From Caballeronia zhejiangensis (GTDB lineage: Bacteria > Pseudomonadota > Gammaproteobacteria > Burkholderiales > Burkholderiaceae): a stretch of 62,070 nucleotides of DNA. Each line of letters begins with the position of its first letter. Positions within the stretch are counted from its first letter, which is position 1. A model generated the notes under the pieces. The model did not search any database, was not told where the DNA came from, and was given only the letters and a program-made list of their open reading frames with translations. Position numbers and translations under genes: made by a program. The stretch covers positions 1-62,070 of the forward strand of contig NZ_JFHD01000040.1 in NCBI RefSeq assembly GCF_000698575.1. Direction: 5' to 3'. Shown here piece after piece: positions 1-7,303 of the stretch.

Positions 1-303
1 CGCGAAGATCTCCGCCGTCAGCGCCTTTGCTTCGCTGTCGATCGCCTGCGAGCGGCGCAGCGCCGGTTCCTTAATCTTCTTGCGCAGCGTTTCGAGCGAC
101 GTACGCAGTTTCGTGAGCTTCTTCGCGGCTTCCTTCGCGTCCTTCATGCCGTCGGCAGTCTGCACCGGGAAGATCACGCCTTTGAAAAGCTTCTTCAGTT
201 CAAGCAGCGTCGCTTGCGTCGGATCGTATTCGGTAACGGCGAGCTTCGGTGCTTCGACAACTTCGGATGCGACGTCGAGCGGATCAATGGTAGCGGTGGT
301 CAT
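1..303 (-). CDS. Coiled-coil phage protein, N-terminal part (gene continues across the window ends)
   Basis: The first 101 codons of a minus-strand gene start at ATG 303 and run off base 1 without a stop. The ATG follows an AAGGA ribosome binding site 9 nt after the stop of the HTH gene. The protein is helical and rich in Lys, Glu and Ala. In the same frame, base 62070 continues with LEEPIKEQIRLEEER, which reads as a natural continuation of KALTAEIFA. The joined gene (with 61096-62070) would encode 425 residues. Similar Lys/Glu-rich proteins sit beside exo/recT genes in many temperate phages; I do not know a proven function. It belongs to the early recombination operon. Confidence 0.85.
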   Translation of the reverse strand, partial: MTTATIDPLDVASEVVEAPKLAVTEYDPTQATLLELKKLFKGVIFPVQTADGMKDAKEAAKKLTKLRTSLETLRKKIKEPALRRSQAIDSEAKALTAEIFA

Positions 304-312
304 GGTTTGTCC

Positions 313-522
313 TTATTCGCTTGCGGGCGGGTTATTGGTCGTTTTTACAAGGTGGTCGTTTTCGTATTTGCGCACGTCCTCTTCGCGGTACAGGACCGTG
401 CGCTTGCCGATCACGATGAACGCCGGCCCCTTGCGCTCGCGACGCCAGATCTGCAGCGTGCGCGTCGAGACATGCCAGCGTTTGGCTAGTTGCTCTTCAG
501 TCAGGCGGCGTTCATCGTTCAT
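313..522 (-). CDS. Small MerR/excisionase-type helix-turn-helix protein
   Basis: A 69-residue protein with one winged-helix or HTH_17-type DNA-binding unit: LTEEQLAKRWHVSTRTLQIWRRE is followed by a beta-hairpin wing (GPAFIVIGKRTVLYREEDV). Proteins of this size act as excisionases or small transcription regulators. No integrase is visible in the genome, so a regulatory role is more likely than an Xis role. The start ATG overlaps the recT stop codon as ATGA, so translation is probably coupled to recT. The charged C-terminal tail has no recognised motif. Confidence 0.75.
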   Translation of the reverse strand: MNDERRLTEEQLAKRWHVSTRTLQIWRRERKGPAFIVIGKRTVLYREEDVRKYENDHLVKTTNNPPASE

Positions 523-1532
523 ACCGTTGCTCCCTCGCTTTCCATGCGGCGATAGAAAGCGTCGTCGTCCTCGTCGGTCGATGCAGGCGCGGCCGCCGCC
601 GGCTGCTGTTGCTTCGCGGCGATGATCGATGCGAAGCGCGAGCGCTTCTGCTGGCCGGCGCGATCGTCCGGCAGGGCAGGGGCGGCCGAAATAGGCGCGT
701 TTTCCGCCGAATTTTGGCCGGGCGAAATTGCGTCGATTTCGCTCGAATTTCGGCCGGCCGAAAAGTCGAAGCCGGTCGCGTCGTTGTCGTTCTGAAAGGC
801 GAGTTCAAGCTTTTCGTTGCTGTTCGGCAGCAACTTCGCGATACGCTTCAGCACGGCCTTGATTGCCATCTGGTCGTACCATTTCGTCCACGGACTGTTG
901 GCGCCGTCGGACTTCGATGCCGCGCGCACCTTTTCGATGTCGCGGCGCGGCATCACTTCGCGCTGAACCTCGCCATTGCGCAGGCGCACGATTGCGTACG
1001 CTGCAATGATCTTGCCGGGATCTTCGTCGCCGATATACGGCTGATGCTCAATGTTCGGATGATCGCCCCGCACGAAGCGGAAATGATCGTGCTCGTACAC
1101 CGCGGCCGCGTCGATGCTGTCGACTTCGCCAGAGTTGCGCATGATCTTGAGCAGGCCGCGCACCATCGGCATGTACTGCACCGTCGGTACCCATTCAGTG
1201 ACCTCGCGACCGCGACCGTCCTTCACCTTCTGCTTCGTGTTGTAAATGTTCAGCACGGCCTCGCGCCCGTCGGGCATCAGGCCATCGGCGGCCGCCAGTT
1301 GGCACGCGGAATACAGGCTCGCGCGGTCTGCGGTCAGCAGATCTGGATTCTTCATGACTGCGTTGAGCACGATGCTCGCGAATCGCTCGACCGTCACACC
1401 CTGCGGCAGCAGGGCGGCAAGCGTCTCGCCGCGCTTGACCTTTAGGTATTGACCGATGTTCGCCAGTTGCTGGCGTTGCCACTGTTCCTCTGTGAGCGGA
1501 AGATTGTCATCTTGTACGGGTTGCTGCGACAT
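519..1532 (-). CDS. recT: RecT-family single-strand annealing protein
   Basis: A 337-residue protein that anneals complementary single strands in phage recombination, working with the exonuclease encoded just upstream. The RecT core is visible from about residue 25 to 255: the VERFASIVLNAVMKNPDLL segment, the YSACQLAAADGLMPDGREA helix, the YMPMVRGLLKIMRNSGEV block and the WYDQMAIKAVLKRIAKLLP block. The C-terminal ~80 residues are low-complexity (Ala, Gln, Asp), as is common in this family. I chose ATG 1532 over the upstream in-frame start at 1562 because AAGGAGAG lies 6 nt before it. It is cotranscribed with the exonuclease and the small HTH gene. Confidence 0.93.
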   Translation of the reverse strand: MSQQPVQDDNLPLTEEQWQRQQLANIGQYLKVKRGETLAALLPQGVTVERFASIVLNAVMKNPDLLTADRASLYSACQLAAADGLMPDGREAVLNIYNTKQKVKDGRGREVTEWVPTVQYMPMVRGLLKIMRNSGEVDSIDAAAVYEHDHFRFVRGDHPNIEHQPYIGDEDPGKIIAAYAIVRLRNGEVQREVMPRRDIEKVRAASKSDGANSPWTKWYDQMAIKAVLKRIAKLLPNSNEKLELAFQNDNDATGFDFSAGRNSSEIDAISPGQNSAENAPISAAPALPDDRAGQQKRSRFASIIAAKQQQPAAAAPASTDEDDDAFYRRMESEGATV

Positions 1533-1552
1533 TGCGCACTCTCCTTTGGTAC

Positions 1553-1576
1553 GGTGCCGCACTAATGCGCGGCACC
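1553..1576. promoter_or_regulatory. Inverted repeat upstream of recT (GGTGCCGC / GCGGCACC)
   Basis: Two 8-bp arms, GGTGCCGC and GCGGCACC, flank an 8-bp spacer between exo and recT, ending 20 nt before the recT ATG. One arm with its neighbours (GGTGCCGCACT) matches 10 of 11 bases of the recurrent palindrome GGTGC(C/G)GCACC. The spacer shares ACTAATGCGC with the region in front of the RHH gene near 56157. Function unknown: a regulator binding site or an RNA hairpin controlling recT translation are both possible. Confidence 0.55.
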
Positions 1577-1598
1577 AGCTTTAGTTTGATACGCGAGT

Positions 1599-2600
1599 TT
1601 AAGCGGGCTCGAGTTCGGTGACACGGATGTTGCGGAACGGCGCGACCGAAGCTTCGATGTGCGTCGCCGGGATCTTCGTGATCGAGATCGTGATGCGCTC
1701 GCTCGCGGCGCGGTCGTACGAGCGGAACGATGCCTTGTTGGTGCCGGCGCTGATCTTGAAGCCGTCGGCCGCGATCGTCTTGGCGTGCTCGATGATGGTC
1801 AGCAGTTCAGCCTTCGCGGCATCCTTGCGCGTTGCGGCTTCCTTCGCGTCGACACTGGCTTGTTTGTACGCGCGGCACACTTCCGTCAGGCGCGCATTGT
1901 CCGACAGATCGATCGTCGATCCGTCGTTGTCGCGGTAAAGGCGGGCGAGGGCGTCGCCGTCTTTCGTGAATTCAGGCTCCGGCGCGATGCCGTCGTCGAT
2001 CATCTTCCAGAAGGCCGCGATCTCTGCGCGGATCATCGCGCCGACTTCGCGATCGCGCTGACGTGCGATGACCTTCGGCGTGTTTCCGCCGACGAGTGCG
2101 ACAATCAGGCACCAATCGATGTCTGCCACTTCCATCTGGTGCTGAACCTGAAACTCGATGTGCGGCGGCGCTTCGTCGTCGTGATCGTCCCCGCCTTCGA
2201 TCCATCCGCGGCGAAACGCGAGCCCGTCGACGTTCTTGATTTCCATGAGGCCGCGCTTCGTGCCTTCGCCGGGCAGGATGATGAAGTCGAAAGACGCGCC
2301 CATGCGCAACTCGGGAATGCGCATGTAATCCTTGAACGGCTGCACTTCGAGCGCGCGATCCTCCGCGACGCCGTGCGCAATGGCGGATTCCAAGCGGCGC
2401 CCCCACTTTGTTCTTTCCGTCTCTTGAAACTCTTCGACGAGGCGGCCGCTTTTCTTCAGGTAAAGCTCATACTTCGTGAGATACGGCGAACAGCCAAACA
2501 GCGCGGCGGTTTCCGTCGACGTCAAATCCTGCTCCCGCATGGCAAGCCAATCGGCTTCGTTCGCAGGCTTCAGTACAACGCGGTTCAATTCCATCGTCAT
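1599..2600 (-). CDS. YqaJ/lambda-exonuclease-like alkaline exonuclease
   Basis: A 333-residue nuclease of the YqaJ viral recombinase family, which degrades one strand from dsDNA ends and loads the RecT annealing protein. Visible family features are the N-terminal LTSTETAALFGCSPY helix near residue 27 and catalytic-core acidic residues in GASFDFIILPGEGTKRGLMEIKNV (about residues 101-124), giving the Asp...Glu-x-Lys signature. The EFQVQHQMEVADIDWC segment at about 148 matches the conserved Gln-containing helix. The alternative ATG at 2594 has better spacing from the AGGGG sequence and may be the true start. It is the first gene of the early minus-strand operon. Confidence 0.92.
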   Translation of the reverse strand: MTMELNRVVLKPANEADWLAMREQDLTSTETAALFGCSPYLTKYELYLKKSGRLVEEFQETERTKWGRRLESAIAHGVAEDRALEVQPFKDYMRIPELRMGASFDFIILPGEGTKRGLMEIKNVDGLAFRRGWIEGGDDHDDEAPPHIEFQVQHQMEVADIDWCLIVALVGGNTPKVIARQRDREVGAMIRAEIAAFWKMIDDGIAPEPEFTKDGDALARLYRDNDGSTIDLSDNARLTEVCRAYKQASVDAKEAATRKDAAKAELLTIIEHAKTIAADGFKISAGTNKASFRSYDRAASERITISITKIPATHIEASVAPFRNIRVTELEPA

Positions 2601-2630
2601 CCCCTAGAATGCGTCGCCTCATGCGACGTT

Positions 2631-2667
2631 GATAAGATTCTAGGACCGGTGGTTTTGTTTTGCAACC
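2631..2667 (-). promoter_or_regulatory. Promoter plus 17-bp dyad for the exo-recT operon
   Basis: On the minus strand a -35 box TTGCAA and a -10 box TAGAAT are 17 bp apart. The dyad GGTTGCAAAACAAAACC covers the -35 and upper spacer. The same arrangement (dyad GGT-N11-ACC, 8 nt, then a TAGAAT-like 12-mer) occurs before the lysis genes, the giant gene and the coat gene. A small CGTCGC/GCGACG hairpin follows at 2611-2627 in the leader. This is probably the early left promoter and repressor-controlled. Confidence 0.6.
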
Positions 2668-2741
2668 GCTATTTCGCAAAAACGGTTCTGTTTTCGAAAA
2701 TATGACCGCAGTTTGTGCGCTGCCCCGCACTCGAGGGAAGG

Positions 2742-3326
2742 CTAGTTTCGAGTCATCAAGATAGGGGAGGCCCACTCCACATCAACATTCTGAGCAGAGT
2801 AGGGGCCGGAAAGATTGAATGTTCCGTCGATGTACCCTCTTTTGATGGAGGCTAGAGCAGCGGGACCATCCTTAATTTTGAGAAAGCAGAATCTGCCAAT
2901 GCTTGTTGGATCTACCCCGTCAGGTTTGCGACAAAAGACTGTCCAACCGTCCATCCAACTTAGAGGGGAGTCTGCTGTTCTGCATTGAATAGCTATCGCG
3001 TCATTGGGAAGATCGCCCATAGCAACGGTGGGTGCGTCGCCTTCTATGTGCTGGACTGTCCCGTCTCCCAATGCTGCACCAACAACTGTGCCTTTGGCGG
3101 AAGCAATTTTGCCAACCGGTACGCCGGCAGCTTCCATGATGTTGTTTAGTGGTTCGCCAAATATTTGAGAAAGCTGGACTGCCTCTTCCATCTGCATGCG
3201 CCTGGACCCACTGAAGGTCACAGATAACTGAGAGTGGGACATCCCCATCTTCTCCGCTAGTTGCCGCATGGACATCCGATTGTTTGCCAGCAACGTCTCG
3301 AAGTATCGCTTGTTGATCTCGGCCAT
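2742..3326 (-). CDS. Phage repressor, HTH plus S24/LexA-like C-terminal domain
   Basis: A 194-residue prophage repressor candidate. Residues 5-60 form an XRE-type helix-turn-helix (MSMRQLAEKMGMSHSQLSVTF). The second half looks like an S24 dimerisation/peptidase domain: DSPLSWMDGWTVFC places a serine where the catalytic Ser is expected, and ASIKRGYIDG supplies a possible Lys. I see no clear Ala-Gly cleavage site, so RecA-induced self-cleavage is uncertain. Base composition is more AT-rich than in neighbouring genes, as is usual for immunity regions. A TTGACA promoter at 3421-3449 reads into it, overlapped by a 17-bp dyad that may be its own operator. No strong Shine-Dalgarno is present. Confidence 0.85.
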   Translation of the reverse strand: MAEINKRYFETLLANNRMSMRQLAEKMGMSHSQLSVTFSGSRRMQMEEAVQLSQIFGEPLNNIMEAAGVPVGKIASAKGTVVGAALGDGTVQHIEGDAPTVAMGDLPNDAIAIQCRTADSPLSWMDGWTVFCRKPDGVDPTSIGRFCFLKIKDGPAALASIKRGYIDGTFNLSGPYSAQNVDVEWASPILMTRN

Positions 3327-3419
3327 AGGTCTGTCTGTTCCGTTTTTGTCTAATTCTTCTAGTGTGGTGGTGGTCTGGATAGCTAATCCAAAGAGGATTC
3401 CGTTCTCGCTTGCGCGGCT

Positions 3420-3449
3420 GGTTCTAAAAGCTTACCATTCCTCTGTCAA
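3420..3449 (-). promoter_or_regulatory. Repressor promoter with overlapping 17-bp dyad operator
   Basis: Reading toward the repressor, TTGACA (3449-3444) is followed after 17 bp by TAGAAC (3426-3421), a good sigma-70 promoter. The dyad GGTTCTAAAAGCTTACC (3420-3436) overlaps its -10 element. It lies between the repressor and the Cro-like gene, where immunity operators normally are. The same GGT-N11-ACC dyad is found at several other promoters in the genome. Confidence 0.65.
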
Positions 3450-3473
3450 TTCAAATGGCATCTTAACTATCAC

Positions 3474-3833
3474 ATGGTCATTTTGACAGAAAAAGATATT
3501 ACGGGGGAGGCTGCTGCGCGGCTTCGCGACACTTTGGGCCTGACTCAGACCGATTTTTGGAAGGCGGTCGGGTTAACCCAAAGCGGCGGTTGCCGGTACG
3601 AAAAGGGTCGTTCGATTCCGCGACCGTATCGCCTCCTTATATTCCTCGTCCACGTCGCAAAGCTCGACGTCGACTCGTCTACGCCTGAGAACGCAGCAAG
3701 TCTTGTGCGCCTCGGAGAGTTGCAGCGCGACCAGAAAGAAGCGGATCGCCTGCCCGTAATGATTGAGCAGTGCCGCAACGTTGAAACGGCACTGCGCGCG
3801 GCGCGAGGCATGTTCGAGCACGCCGCGCACTGA
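3474..3833 (+). CDS. Cro-like helix-turn-helix regulator
   Basis: A 119-residue protein divergent from the repressor. Residues 15-55 contain an XRE-like HTH (LGLTQTDFWKAVGLTQSGGCRYEKG), followed by a helical C-terminal half (LVRLGELQRDQKEADRLPVM) that could dimerise. Position and size suit a Cro or early activator. The ATG at 3474 is preceded by AT-rich DNA with no strong Shine-Dalgarno. A terminator follows about 130 nt downstream, so it may be transcribed separately from the SSB operon. Confidence 0.75.
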   Translation: MVILTEKDITGEAAARLRDTLGLTQTDFWKAVGLTQSGGCRYEKGRSIPRPYRLLIFLVHVAKLDVDSSTPENAASLVRLGELQRDQKEADRLPVMIEQCRNVETALRAARGMFEHAAH

Positions 3834-3961
3834 ACGCCCGCCTCTCTCCGACTCTGCCGGGGCCGCCCAGGGCTAAATGGGCGGGACATAGGAACTTATC
3901 CGCGCGGGTGCAGTAGGGCGGACGGAGCAGCGAGGCACGATACGCCTGCACCAATTTCCTG

Positions 3962-3984
3962 ACCGCCCATATCGGGCGGTTTTT
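3962..3984 (+). terminator. Rho-independent terminator after the Cro-like gene
   Basis: ACCGCCC and GGGCGGT form a 7-bp stem around the loop ATATC, followed by TTTT. The stretch 3834-3961 before it has no gene that I can support; it holds one GGTGCAG/CTGCACC pair (3907-3913 and 3946-3952). Confidence 0.7.
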
Positions 3985-3988
3985 CATA

Positions 3989-4004
3989 GGTGCAGCACTG
4001 CACC
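3989..4004. promoter_or_regulatory. Palindrome GGTGCAG-CA-CTGCACC before ssb
   Basis: A perfect 7-bp inverted repeat around two bases lies 19 nt before the ssb ATG. It is a variant of the GGTGC(C/G)GCACC palindrome that precedes several other genes. A second, wider pair of the same half-sites lies at 3907 and 3946. No clear -10/-35 is seen here, so the mode of action is unknown. Confidence 0.5.
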
Positions 4005-4023
4005 ATACGTTAGGAGTTTGAAG

Positions 4024-4494
4024 ATGCGAATGATTGGACTGGCGCGACTCGGGCGCGATGCTGAAGTGCGCTATCTGCAAGACGGCACGCCCGTCGCGAA
4101 TCTGGCGCTGGCGTTCAACTACGGCCGCAAGGACGCGGACGGCAAGCGCCCGACGCAATGGCTTGACGCCGCGCTGTGGGGCGAGCGCGCGGAGAAGCTC
4201 TCCGAATATCTGCTGAAGGGTCAGCGGGTAATGGCGATCGTCGAGGACGTCCACATTGAGTTCTACGACCGCAATGAGGGCGGCCAAGGCGCGAAGCTGG
4301 TCGGCCGCGTCGCGCAGATCGAATTCGCGGGCGATTCCGGCGGCGGCCAGCAGCAGGGCGGGCAACAGCGCCAGCAACAGCAGCAGCGTCAGGCCGCGCC
4401 GCGCACGCAGCAGCAGTCGCGCGCGCCGGCACAGCAGCAACGGGCTCCGGCCGGTGGCGGGTTCGACGATATGGATGATGACATTCCATTTTAA
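4024..4494 (+). CDS. ssb: Single-stranded DNA-binding protein
   Basis: A 156-residue SSB. The OB fold covers about residues 1-105: MRMIGLARLGRDAEVRYLQDG, then ANLALAFNYGRK, then TQWLDAALWGERAEKLSEYLLKGQRV. A Gln/Arg-rich linker follows. The acidic tip GGFDDMDDDIPF is the conserved C-terminal docking tail for replication and repair partners. AGGAG lies 7 nt before ATG 4024, which I prefer to the upstream TTG. First gene of the plus-strand early operon. Confidence 0.95.
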   Translation: MRMIGLARLGRDAEVRYLQDGTPVANLALAFNYGRKDADGKRPTQWLDAALWGERAEKLSEYLLKGQRVMAIVEDVHIEFYDRNEGGQGAKLVGRVAQIEFAGDSGGGQQQGGQQRQQQQQRQAAPRTQQQSRAPAQQQRAPAGGGFDDMDDDIPF

Positions 4495-4506
4495 TAGGAC
4501 TGCTAA

Positions 4507-4782
4507 ATGACGTACGAGCGCGAAGAACTGATGATCGAACGCGGCGACGAAGCCGATCGCGGCAATTCTCACGCAGAGGCCGCGCTGCAGGCGCAGATCG
4601 CGGCGATCCGATCAGAGATCGGCAAGACCCTGAAGCCGACGGGTCATTGCCTGTTTTGCGGCGAAGCGCTCGCGGGCGCTTTGCTGTTCTGCCCGGCACC
4701 CGACGGCGCTGCGCCCGACGATCCGACGTGCGGATCCGACTGGCAGCGTCAGCGCGCGGCGAAGGTGCGCAATGGACGGTAA
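4507..4782 (+). CDS. Small cysteine-rich (zinc-binding type) protein
   Basis: A 91-residue acidic protein. An N-terminal helix is followed by CLFCGEALAGALLFC and a later Cys (DPTCGSDWQRQRA), which could form a C4 zinc finger like those of the DksA/TraR group. Only the Cys spacing supports that comparison, so the role is unknown. It lies 12 nt after ssb and overlaps the next gene by 11 nt, so it is part of the same operon. Confidence 0.7.
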   Translation: MTYEREELMIERGDEADRGNSHAEAALQAQIAAIRSEIGKTLKPTGHCLFCGEALAGALLFCPAPDGAAPDDPTCGSDWQRQRAAKVRNGR

Positions 4783-5110
4783 CGCCCAAGTGATGAAGTC
4801 GCTCGAGGCGATCGCCGAATACGCCCCGCTCTATGCGAAGGCGAAGTCGGAGCGGATCTACCTCGAGCAATTCCGCAAGACGAAGAAGGCGCTCTTGATG
4901 CAGGCCGCGCAAGAAGCCGGCGTCAAGGTGTCCGCCACGCAGGAGCGCGACGCGTACGCGCATCCTGAGTATCAGGAATTGCTCGTCGCGCTGCGCGCGG
5001 CCGTCGAAGAGGAAGAGCGCTTGCGCTGGTTTCTCGTCGGAGCCGAAGCGAAGATTGAAGTGTGGCGCACGATGGAAGCAAACCGGCGCGCGGAGGCAAA
5101 GAACCTCTAA
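4772..5110 (+). CDS. Helical protein of unknown function next to ssb
   Basis: A 112-residue, mostly helical protein with many charged residues (SERIYLEQFRKTKKALLMQAA, then RAAVEEEERLRWFLVGAEAKI). Proteins with this pattern are common beside ssb in Burkholderia and related phages, but I know no function. Its last base is the first base of the next ATG. Confidence 0.75.
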   Translation: MDGNAQVMKSLEAIAEYAPLYAKAKSERIYLEQFRKTKKALLMQAAQEAGVKVSATQERDAYAHPEYQELLVALRAAVEEEERLRWFLVGAEAKIEVWRTMEANRRAEAKNL

Positions 5111-5574
5111 TGCTCCGCAGAACGCCAATGAAGCGCTCGACGCCACTCGCGCGCACGCCATTCCGCCAGAAGCCGGCCGCCGAAAAGAGCGTCGCGCGCT
5201 CGACCTTCAAGAAGAAGGCACCGAAGAAGCGGCCCGGTCACAACAAGGCGATGCTCAACGCCTGTCGCGGGCAACCCTGCTATCTCGTCTATCCCGGTAT
5301 CTGTCGCGGCGCGGTCGACGCGGAAACCGTCGTGCCGGCGCACTCCAACGAAGGCGCGCACGGCAAGGGCGGCGCACTCAAGGCGCGCGACGAGTTCACC
5401 ATCCCTGCGTGCTGGCGATGCCATGCCGAGCACGATCAAGGGAAGCTGTTCACCTACGAAGAGAAGGTTCGACGCTGGCGCATCGGCTATGGCGAATGGG
5501 CTCCGACGCGCGCGCGCCTGTATGGGCTCGCCTATACGGAGATCGAGGACGTCGAATTCATGGAGATCGAATGA
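5110..5574 (+). CDS. DUF1364-like HNH-fold nuclease or recombination protein
   Basis: A 154-residue protein with a basic N-terminus (MLRRTPMKRSTPLARTPFRQ). The core resembles DUF1364: CRGQPCYLVYPGICRGAVDAETVVPAHSN, then the CWRCHAEHDQGK cluster, giving Cys/His pairs that could bind zinc in an HNH-like fold. Lambda-type phages carry such genes in the replication/recombination block. The start ATG 5110 overlaps the previous stop, so I chose it over an upstream in-frame ATG at 5062 that lies inside the preceding gene. Confidence 0.75.
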   Translation: MLRRTPMKRSTPLARTPFRQKPAAEKSVARSTFKKKAPKKRPGHNKAMLNACRGQPCYLVYPGICRGAVDAETVVPAHSNEGAHGKGGALKARDEFTIPACWRCHAEHDQGKLFTYEEKVRRWRIGYGEWAPTRARLYGLAYTEIEDVEFMEIE

Positions 5575-6059
5575 GCGCTACCGCACAGAAACCCAAATTG
5601 GCCGGTAAAGCGGCTCCAATTCGCCGAATTGGACGCCCGACTAAACGCCTACTATCACCTTCCGGCCAGCCGAAAGCGCGCCGCGTCGATCGCGAGTTTC
5701 TTGAGCAGTCGGCGCTTTTCACCTGGGCGCGCAACCCGGCGGTAACGGCGAAGTATCCCGAGCTCGAACTGATGTCGTGCTCCCTGAACGGCGTGAAGCT
5801 GTCCAAGGCGCAGGCAGGAAAGGCGAAGGCCAGTGGAATGCTGAAGGGCGAGCACGATATCCGTCTGCCAGTCGCGCGCGGCAGGTATCACGGTTTGAGC
5901 ATCGAAATGAAGTATGGCGACAACCGGCCGACGCCGGAACAGAAAGAGTACGGACGCAGGCTAGAAGAGCAGGGCTGGCGCGTACATTACTGCTGGTCTT
6001 GGACGGAAGCGCGGGAGGCGATCATTGCTTACTTGACGCTTCCATTTTTTTCGTTTTAG
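5571..6059 (+). CDS. VRR-NUC domain nuclease
   Basis: A 162-residue protein with a VRR-NUC (restriction-like) nuclease core at about residues 45-150: FTWARNPAVTAKYPELELM, GHxx-type turn GMLKGEHDIRLP, the Glu-x-Lys pair in LSIEMKYGDNRPTPEQKEY, and a C-terminal helix in EQGWRVHYCWSWTEA. These nucleases process branched or Holliday-junction DNA in replication and recombination. ATG 5571 overlaps the stop of the DUF1364-like gene. It is the last gene before a 270-nt AT-richer gap. Confidence 0.88.
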   Translation: MSATAQKPKLAGKAAPIRRIGRPTKRLLSPSGQPKARRVDREFLEQSALFTWARNPAVTAKYPELELMSCSLNGVKLSKAQAGKAKASGMLKGEHDIRLPVARGRYHGLSIEMKYGDNRPTPEQKEYGRRLEEQGWRVHYCWSWTEAREAIIAYLTLPFFSF

Positions 6060-6327
6060 TGGTCTTGTTTCATAACCGGCGCATTATCGAGACGCGACTT
6101 GTCCCTGTCTAATGGCAGGCAAAAACGACCGATAACGCGCCATTGTCCAAAAGGATGACAGGGTAAATGTAATATCCTCGTAACATTTCCTGTCAAGTTG
6201 GTAAGTATTACCCGAGCAAATTTATCGGATGTGGTTAGAAAAACGCACCGATCTCATGCATTAGTCATACAATGCTTTCCGAGCCTTACGATAGCCAGCC
6301 GCCAGCGAGCCACCGTAAGGGCATGCT
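6060..6327. other. Structured, AT-richer intergenic region with nested inverted repeats
   Basis: No gene is visible in these 268 nt. They hold GGCGCATTATCG (6078-6089) against CGATAACGCGCC (6130-6141), one mismatch. TGACAGG...AAATGT (6156-6170) pairs with ACATTT...CCTGTCA (6183-6195). CCTTACG and CGTAAGG pair around 6285-6320, and GCCGGTGAACCGGC is just after 6327. A GGT-N11-ACC dyad is at 6061-6077 and a -10-like TACAAT near 6268. The region could be a leader RNA, a regulatory site or the scar of an inserted nuclease gene. Confidence 0.5.
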
Positions 6328-6894
6328 ATGCCGGTGAACCGGCGCTTTCCCTGTAATCGGTCAAGAGACAAAAACTTGAAAACAAATAGTCTGCAGTACG
6401 GCACCTTCGGAAACGAGGATGTTGCACACCCTATCGTTGACCAAGAGGGGCGTGCGAACAGTGCGACACCGCACCATACCAATCAATCCGGCTTCGTCTT
6501 TGTTCTCGGTAACATCGCGATGCCGGGCGTTTTTCTTGTGGGCGCGACGTCAGGCTCACCGACCGCGGCCGCCCGATCATTGTCACGATCAGCCGCGGCC
6601 GCCATGCCGTTCGAATTGCTCTGCTTCGGCGAAGTAGAGGACATGTACGCTACTGCGCGCGAGATCCACGACGACTATGCGATCTCTCGCCTCGACCCCT
6701 CGAAACACTTCTTCCGCACGCGTTTGACCGATCTCGTTGCGACGATCGATCTGCGCTCTCTTAATTTCCTCGTTACCGAATCCGGACAGGCGTTCATCAA
6801 CGCCGAGCCCGGCGCCGAGCGCGCGATTGTGCCGTCGGCGCAACCGGTCTTTCCGCGCGAAACGGAGGTTGTCGAGTCATGCCTGACGCACTGA
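6328..6894 (+). CDS. GIY-YIG-like (T5orf172/MUG113) protein
   Basis: A 188-residue ORF whose core from about residue 54 resembles the T5orf172/MUG113 branch of the GIY-YIG superfamily: GFVFVLGNIAMPGVFLVGATSGSP, then the RSLSRSAAAAMPFELLCFGEVED helix, then AREIHDDYAISRLDPSKHFFR. In this branch the usual GIY/YIG letters are replaced by FVF and FLVG-type sequences. Such proteins are nucleases or nicking enzymes in mobile and phage contexts. The first ~50 residues look non-conserved, so the true start may be further in, for example at TTG 6376. It overlaps the next gene by 16 nt. Confidence 0.65.
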   Translation: MPVNRRFPCNRSRDKNLKTNSLQYGTFGNEDVAHPIVDQEGRANSATPHHTNQSGFVFVLGNIAMPGVFLVGATSGSPTAAARSLSRSAAAAMPFELLCFGEVEDMYATAREIHDDYAISRLDPSKHFFRTRLTDLVATIDLRSLNFLVTESGQAFINAEPGAERAIVPSAQPVFPRETEVVESCLTH

Positions 6895-7259
6895 AGGACG
6901 CACCGCGCCGCAAGGGCGGGCCGCAGAAGCGCACGTTCGAAAAGTACGAGCGCTTTCTGGTCGGCAAGATGAGCGCGCCCGAGTTCGCGAAGGCGGCCGG
7001 GCTGGCGAACACGACCGCGCGCACCGTGCTCGCGGATGCGCTTGCTCGCGGGCTGGTGCATATCAGCGGCGAGCGCAAAGGGCTCACATGGTTCGCGGCT
7101 CTGTATTCGGTCGGTCCTGATCCTGCGCCGCCGAAGCGCCGCACGGCTGTTGGCGAAACCGATCGAGATAGCGGGCTCGTTCGCCTGCGCGAACTGGCGC
7201 GACTTGGCCCGGTGAATCCGTACGTCCAGCTTGAGTGGGCGGGGGAGCGCGCGCGATGA
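6879..7259 (+). CDS. Winged-helix-like DNA-binding protein
   Basis: A 126-residue basic protein. Residues 20-70 form a likely winged HTH (FAKAAGLANTTARTVLADALARGLVHISGERKGLTWFAALY): three helices and a short wing. No enzymatic motif is seen. It starts inside the end of the GIY-YIG-like gene and its stop codon overlaps a 15-codon leader ORF before the methyltransferase, so it may be translationally linked to both. Confidence 0.65.
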   Translation: MPDALKDAPRRKGGPQKRTFEKYERFLVGKMSAPEFAKAAGLANTTARTVLADALARGLVHISGERKGLTWFAALYSVGPDPAPPKRRTAVGETDRDSGLVRLRELARLGPVNPYVQLEWAGERAR

Positions 7260-7303
7260 ATAAAGCATCGATTGGTGCGGCACCGTGCGAGATCGTGCCG
7301 TGA
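7256..7303 (+). other. 15-codon leader ORF in front of the C5 methyltransferase
   Basis: ATG 7256 overlaps the previous stop and the frame ends in TGA at 7301-7303, which overlaps the GTG start of the methyltransferase (GTGA). The peptide MNKASIGAAPCEIVP has no known function. The recurrent palindrome GGTGCGGCACC (7274-7284) lies in the middle of it. The arrangement suggests translational coupling, or an RNA hairpin that gates methyltransferase translation. Confidence 0.4.

Noticed and set aside
313..522. Excisionase assignment for the 69-residue HTH protein
   Set aside because: The fold fits, but with no integrase and a position in the exo-recT operon a regulator is more likely, so only an HTH call was kept.
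80..625. Plus-strand ORF of 181 codons at the window start
   Set aside because: It overlaps three supported minus-strand genes and is Ser/Arg-rich without motifs.
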